A stretch of DNA of 10,441 bases, from NCBI GenBank assembly GCA_003024985.2, contig PXIH01S0006071.1. One strand, 5' to 3'. Both the position numbers and the translations under genes were made by a program. This DNA comes from Euperipatoides rowelli. Taxonomy: Eukaryota; Onychophora; Udeonychophora; Euonychophora; Peripatopsidae. The notes beneath the pieces were generated by a model. It searched no databases. It was given only the letters and a program-made list of their open reading frames with translations, and was not told where the DNA came from. Of the stretch, positions 6,937-10,441 are shown piece by piece (position 1 is the stretch's first letter; each line of letters begins with the position of its first letter).

Positions 6937-7110
6937 TTAAAGATTTAAATATTTCTTGTACTTCTTATACGCTCTGTAGTTTGCAAATAAAATACATATA
7001 AAGTTTGCAGAAAAAATTTTGGGCTTGCTGTATTGATCACAGATTTTATTATCTAATTTTATATGTTTACCCCTCAGAGAAACACCACCTATTCCACTTG
7101 ACTTTCCAAA
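6937..7110 (-). CDS. Possible terminal exon on the minus strand (weak)
   Basis: After GTGTTACAG (AG at 7112-7111) the minus strand is open for 57 codons to TAA at 6939-6937. It begins FGKSSGIGGVSLRGKHIKLD, includes NKICDQYSKPKIFS and ends RAYKKYKKYLNL. The first 35 codons look protein-like; the end is Lys/Tyr-rich as A+T-rich non-coding DNA often is. The acceptor has a poor pyrimidine tract, and an ATG nine bases upstream also lies in frame. No family is recognised. Chance is a real alternative. Confidence 0.25.
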   Translation of the reverse strand, partial: FGKSSGIGGVSLRGKHIKLDNKICDQYSKPKIFSANFICILFANYRAYKKYKKYLNL

Positions 7111-8462
7111 CTGTAACACATTCAGTTTTTTGTTTTAACAAATTTCTTATAGATTGTTAATAGTAATGTCAAATTAGGAATAATATTTATACTAAGATAT
7201 TTAAAAACGAGTAAATAGAAGTTAGTATTAATATTATTATTAATAATAAAATAATAGTGATAACGAAATTAATTTTTGACATTAAAAAAAAAATCGTATG
7301 AAATGGATCTCACTTAGTTCTGTGTCATTCTATATTTCTTCTGCGTAATATTGGTTGTGAAAATCTGTGGGTCATACTTTTATATCAATTAAAGGTTGTC
7401 CGGGTCATTTAATGATAATACATATCTTAATCACTGAGGTGGTAATAAGCAGTGGTAAACCGGCAGACCACTTAGGGAATATCTTTGTTGCTGAAAATAT
7501 TTAGTTTAGTATTAAGCAAAGCTCTGGAATAATCTTAAGTTAATCTTTGCATAAATAATAATACTAATTATTCAATTAGTTTTTTAATATATTAAAATAA
7601 TGTTTTAAAATTTCTCATTTAATGTATAAAGAAAATATTAAAACAAAACAAAAACGAAACAGTAAATGTCATATGAAATAAAGGGTTAAAGAAACCTAAT
7701 ATAAATTAACTCCATGTCTGTTTTGATTTGTAATCTGTGAAATGTGTTTCATTTTACATNGTTTCTATTAGAAATATGAGATTATAAAAACGTCAGAGTG
7801 ATCAGAGCAGATGGATTTCAAAAAAAGCTGTCAATTTTTTAAGCCCATTTACTTCGTCTGTTTAACTTTTACTTTTGATAACACTCCCTCGTGAGGATTT
7901 GACAGAAATAGTTTCTACCCAAAGCAAAGACAAAGGTCACAACTTTAAAGCTGGGAATATTGTTTTTTTATTTGGTAAACGAATACTGAATGTCTCTCTC
8001 TTTAATACTTTTCCTTTAGAAAATTAAATTTTGTATTTTAATAAATAAATATGGTATCATTTTGATTAGTGAACTGTGTTGAGTAAATCTGTATGATTTT
8101 CTATTTTTAGAACATATTTTTAATATGAGCAATGCTAAAAATCAAATTTATTTAATGATCGTAATTTGAACCATTAAGTAATGGAAGTCGACTATTTTTT
8201 TTCTATTAAAAATATTAAATTGTAGTTAGCTTTGCACTATTTCTTGCGCAATAAAAAAGCTGTTATTAGTCATTTGGTTACTATAGAGTACACAATTCAA
8301 AAGAAAGATTTTAGCAAAATAAAATAAAAATATCTCTAAAGATTTATTTAAAAAAAAAACGATCAAATAAATAATTTAATTAAAATTAAAAAACACATTA
8401 GATCCAAGTAAGTTAATATCAAATGAACCGGCTTTTATTTTGTCCTAACAAAATCACTCAGG
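7111..8462. other. About 1.35 kb upstream of the secreted-protein gene, no gene seen
   Basis: Very A+T-rich, with ATT/TAA trinucleotide-like patches (about 7228-7255) and one N at 7760. A slightly more G+C-rich patch at 7395-7480 may be an old repeat. The promoter of the gene starting at 8463 should be here, but no TATA or initiator stands out from the background. Confidence 0.4.
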
Positions 8463-8518
8463 ATGGCGTTGCGCCTTTGGTGTATTTTTATTTTCATGTT
8501 TGTGCAAACAAATGAAAG
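8463..8518 (+). CDS. First coding exon of a secreted protein: signal peptide
   Basis: ATG in the context CTCAGGATGG (A at -3, G at +4). An in-frame TGA lies 39 bases upstream at 8424, so this is the first possible start in the frame. The 56 bases encode MALRLWCIFIFMFVQTNE plus two bases of an Arg codon, then the consensus donor GTAAGT at 8519. One basic residue followed by about 11 hydrophobic residues and then polar ones is a textbook secretory signal peptide, with cleavage likely near the exon end. The next exon (8642-8700) joins in phase across an intron of 123 bases. The protein is expected to be secreted or to enter the secretory pathway; the family is unknown. Confidence 0.65.
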
Positions 8519-8641
8519 GTAAGTTTCTATACTTTTTTAAAATGAAAGAAAAAAAATAATAGCATGCTAATTTATATTTTAAAATCTGTAACTATTTAAA
8601 AAAATAAATAAAAGTAAATTCACCATTTTCTCTCATTATAG

Positions 8642-8700
8642 AGCAGGTGGGTTCTTCTCTAGGCGTTTACCAAAGAATACTTATCCTAAGATTTGCAAAG
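8642..8700 (+). CDS. Second exon of the secreted-protein gene
   Basis: The acceptor CCATTTTCTCTCATTATAG has a good pyrimidine tract. With the two bases carried over, the exon reads RAGGFFSRRLPKNTYPKICK and ends in phase 1 at donor GTAAAA (8701). The alternative AG five bases downstream gives an immediate stop, which supports the chosen border. The mature N-terminus would be short and basic, with a possible dibasic site (RR) and one Cys, compatible with a peptide precursor or the start of a larger extracellular protein. Reading through the donor gives stop after GKN, so a 41-residue product with no third exon is the other possibility. No family is recognised. Confidence 0.6.
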
Positions 8701-9011
8701 GTAAAAATTAAAATAAAAGATCCAAAATTATTGATTTAATTCCATTATTTATATTCTAGCATTTATTCATAATTTTTTAATAGTTAAATAATAAAATAAA
8801 AAAACATAAATTGTATAGGCCTAATAGATTTTTAGATTGATTACAAACCCAAACCGTACAACCCAGGTTATGTGGTATCATTTTCTGGTAACGTTAACTA
8901 GGTCCCTACCCCCCCCCCCCCTCTCCCACAAAAAAAAAATGTTACCAAAAAAATCATAAATAATATTTCAATCAATTTGAAATGAAAAAAAAAAGATCGA
9001 TGCACTTATTA

Positions 9012-9027
9012 TACACTGTACAGTGTA
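9012..9027. repeat. Perfect 16-bp palindrome
   Basis: TACACTGTACAGTGTA is its own reverse complement. It shares the ACTGTA core with the palindrome at 3498-3517, but no function can be assigned. Confidence 0.75.
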
Positions 9028-9638
9028 CATCTGTTAATCCCCATTAAAATTTGTTTTGTTACTTTGATGTTATGGTTTAGTAAACACTAAGTAACATAAT
9101 ATTTTGTTTTTTTTTACTCTTGTAAAAATTAACTATTTTATAGTAGCAGCCTGCTCTCAAGAATAAGGTTACATTAAGATGACATACGAATTAAATTCAA
9201 AGTTTACGAATCAGTACGCCCGCCCCTAAGTTGGGGGAAAAAAAGGTAGCATATATTTTACAAAACTAGTCTTTGCACATAAACAATCAGTTTTCTTTTA
9301 CTTGTATTTGCAAGGGAAAAAAACTAGTTATAATAAAATCAATAGCCTACAAAAAAAACAAAAAAAACAGCCAAAATCAACAATGGCTCATAAGAAAACT
9401 TGTAGCATGAGGCTTATTGAAAAAATATTCCGAATCGATGAGAACACAAAGTGTTCTCCATTCACCTAATCCTGAAATAAATGTTTAATTCTATATTAAA
9501 TGTAAACCAAACTAGTTAGAGATAATAGGATATGTTTTTTAAATATATACAAGATATATCTCAGTTACCTCAGGTATATTTCACATGAGGAAATGGGGGA
9601 GTTCTGTGGTGTTTACAGTGATCAAAATATTAAAAAAA

Positions 9639-9650
9639 ATATATATATAT
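9639..9650. repeat. (AT)6 microsatellite within a small foldback
   Basis: Six AT units. The flanks CAAAATAT and ATATTTTG are inverted repeats, so the locus can fold, as many A+T-rich microsatellites do. Confidence 0.75.
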
Positions 9651-10441
9651 TTTGAATATAAATGCCTAGGATATTTTGGGTTTATGCAAAGAGAGATACT
9701 TTGGTGGACTCTTATTGCTTTCTGTGGGTAAAAAGAGAGATTAACAGTGTAAAAAGTATTTAAACTAGTAAATGGATTTTAATCAAATTGCCAGGAATTT
9801 GGGCATCTGATGTTTGTCACAATATTGTTAATTCTAGCAGAAAAAAAATGTTTCATAATATAATACCTATGAGTTAATGAAATAAATAAAACAATGGCTG
9901 ATTAATCTCTTACCCCAGGGATCTAAGCTTAGTTGAAATTTGAGTTGGTGNNTTGATTTGTTACATCTCCCTTCTTCCATAAAAAAATGACCTAATAATA
10001 ATTAAATACTTTATTAATATGGGAAGAAAAAAATACAATAGTGAATAGCCTATGTTACTAACATCAATATAGTTGAAAAAAAAAAGTGTAATCATTTATC
10101 GTAGTGTGGCCTATCAATGAAATTACAATGTTATATTGTAATTAATTAAATTTGTAAGGTTTAGATATGTTATTGCTTTCAAAAGGGCACCCACAAAGTT
10201 TTTCTAAAAGGGAAGGGCATCTGGTCTATGGAAGAGCCTTTATCACCCACCCCTATAATACTGCCATTGTTTTTAAGGTTTCAAATAAAAATGGCTTTAA
10301 TAAAAAATAAAATATTTTTTTTTTTGGTGAGGGAGGTGGGTGACTGTGTGAGATTGATTTGATAATTATTTTTCAATCATTTATTAAAATGTTTTTAGAA
10401 ATTAATTTGAAATTGTTCATTTTTTATTTATTTATTAAAAT

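Larger units (their letters stand above)
8701..10441. other. Presumed intron 2 of the secreted-protein gene; no clear exon 3
   Basis: A+T-rich to the window end, with poly-A/T runs, a C12-13 run near 8909, an NN at 9951-9952 and a T12 run at about 10315. Acceptors that keep the frame occur at 9144 (short, VAACSQE then stop) and at 9795 (GIWASDVCHNIVN, later stop). Neither has convincing support. Exon 3 may lie beyond the window. Confidence 0.4.

Noticed and set aside
9144-9166. Very short possible terminal exon (VAACSQE then stop)
   Set aside because: Too short to tell from chance, although the acceptor is pyrimidine/T-rich.
9795-9870. Possible third exon of the secreted-protein gene (GIWASDVCHNIVN)
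   Set aside because: It keeps the frame, but the acceptor has a weak pyrimidine tract, there is no donor, and the frame soon stops in unremarkable sequence.
1-10441. CRISPR array, operon, prophage or other prokaryotic system
   Set aside because: No spaced repeats, no ribosome-binding sites and no long open frames; introns and a LINE point to an animal genome.

Overview
This is an A+T-rich (about 70% by eye) stretch of animal nuclear DNA. The signs are spliced exons with GT..AG borders, a decayed non-LTR retrotransposon, a tRNA-derived SINE, poly-A/T runs and microsatellites, and no long open frames or bacterial signals. Isolated N bases (1607, 2166, 7760, 9951-9952) mark a draft assembly. 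An invertebrate is likely, but I cannot fix the phylum. The real coding content is short exons, most of which an ORF scan misses.

Left part, 1-1174: the 3' end of a dead Jockey/CR1-type LINE on the plus strand. It has reverse-transcriptase remains in several frames, an inactivating YADD to YADH change, an A+T-rich 3' UTR and a (TAAA)n tail. Next, on the minus strand, is a coding-like terminal exon (1731 down to 1380) broken by one frameshift. A 27-bp tandem repeat duplicates its presumed splice acceptor.

Middle part, 2300-5240: the last two exons of an unrecognised minus-strand gene (3724-3578, then 2842-2687 ending in TAA). They join in phase 0 and encode 100 residues of hydrophilic C-terminus, with candidate poly-A signals near 2390. 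The penultimate exon lies in a segment of about 0.8 kb that is duplicated in direct orientation (3550-4336 and 4476-5236). The second copy keeps both splice sites, but its exon is frameshifted and holds a stop. Inside the last intron, on the opposite strand, is another exon-like block (3195-3329) with a strong polypyrimidine tract.

Right part, 5237-10441: mostly non-coding DNA. It holds a tRNA-derived SINE (about 6540-6720) followed by a 23-bp-stem hairpin and an A13 run, a doubtful minus-strand exon (7110-6937), and the first two exons (8463-8518, 8642-8700) of a plus-strand gene for a secreted protein with a signal peptide. I could not confidently place its third exon before the window ends.

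No operon, CRISPR array or complete multi-gene system is present. The most interesting points are the exon duplication with a possible poison exon, the opposite-strand exon in the intron, and the SINE-linked hairpin. All functional links between genes are inference.
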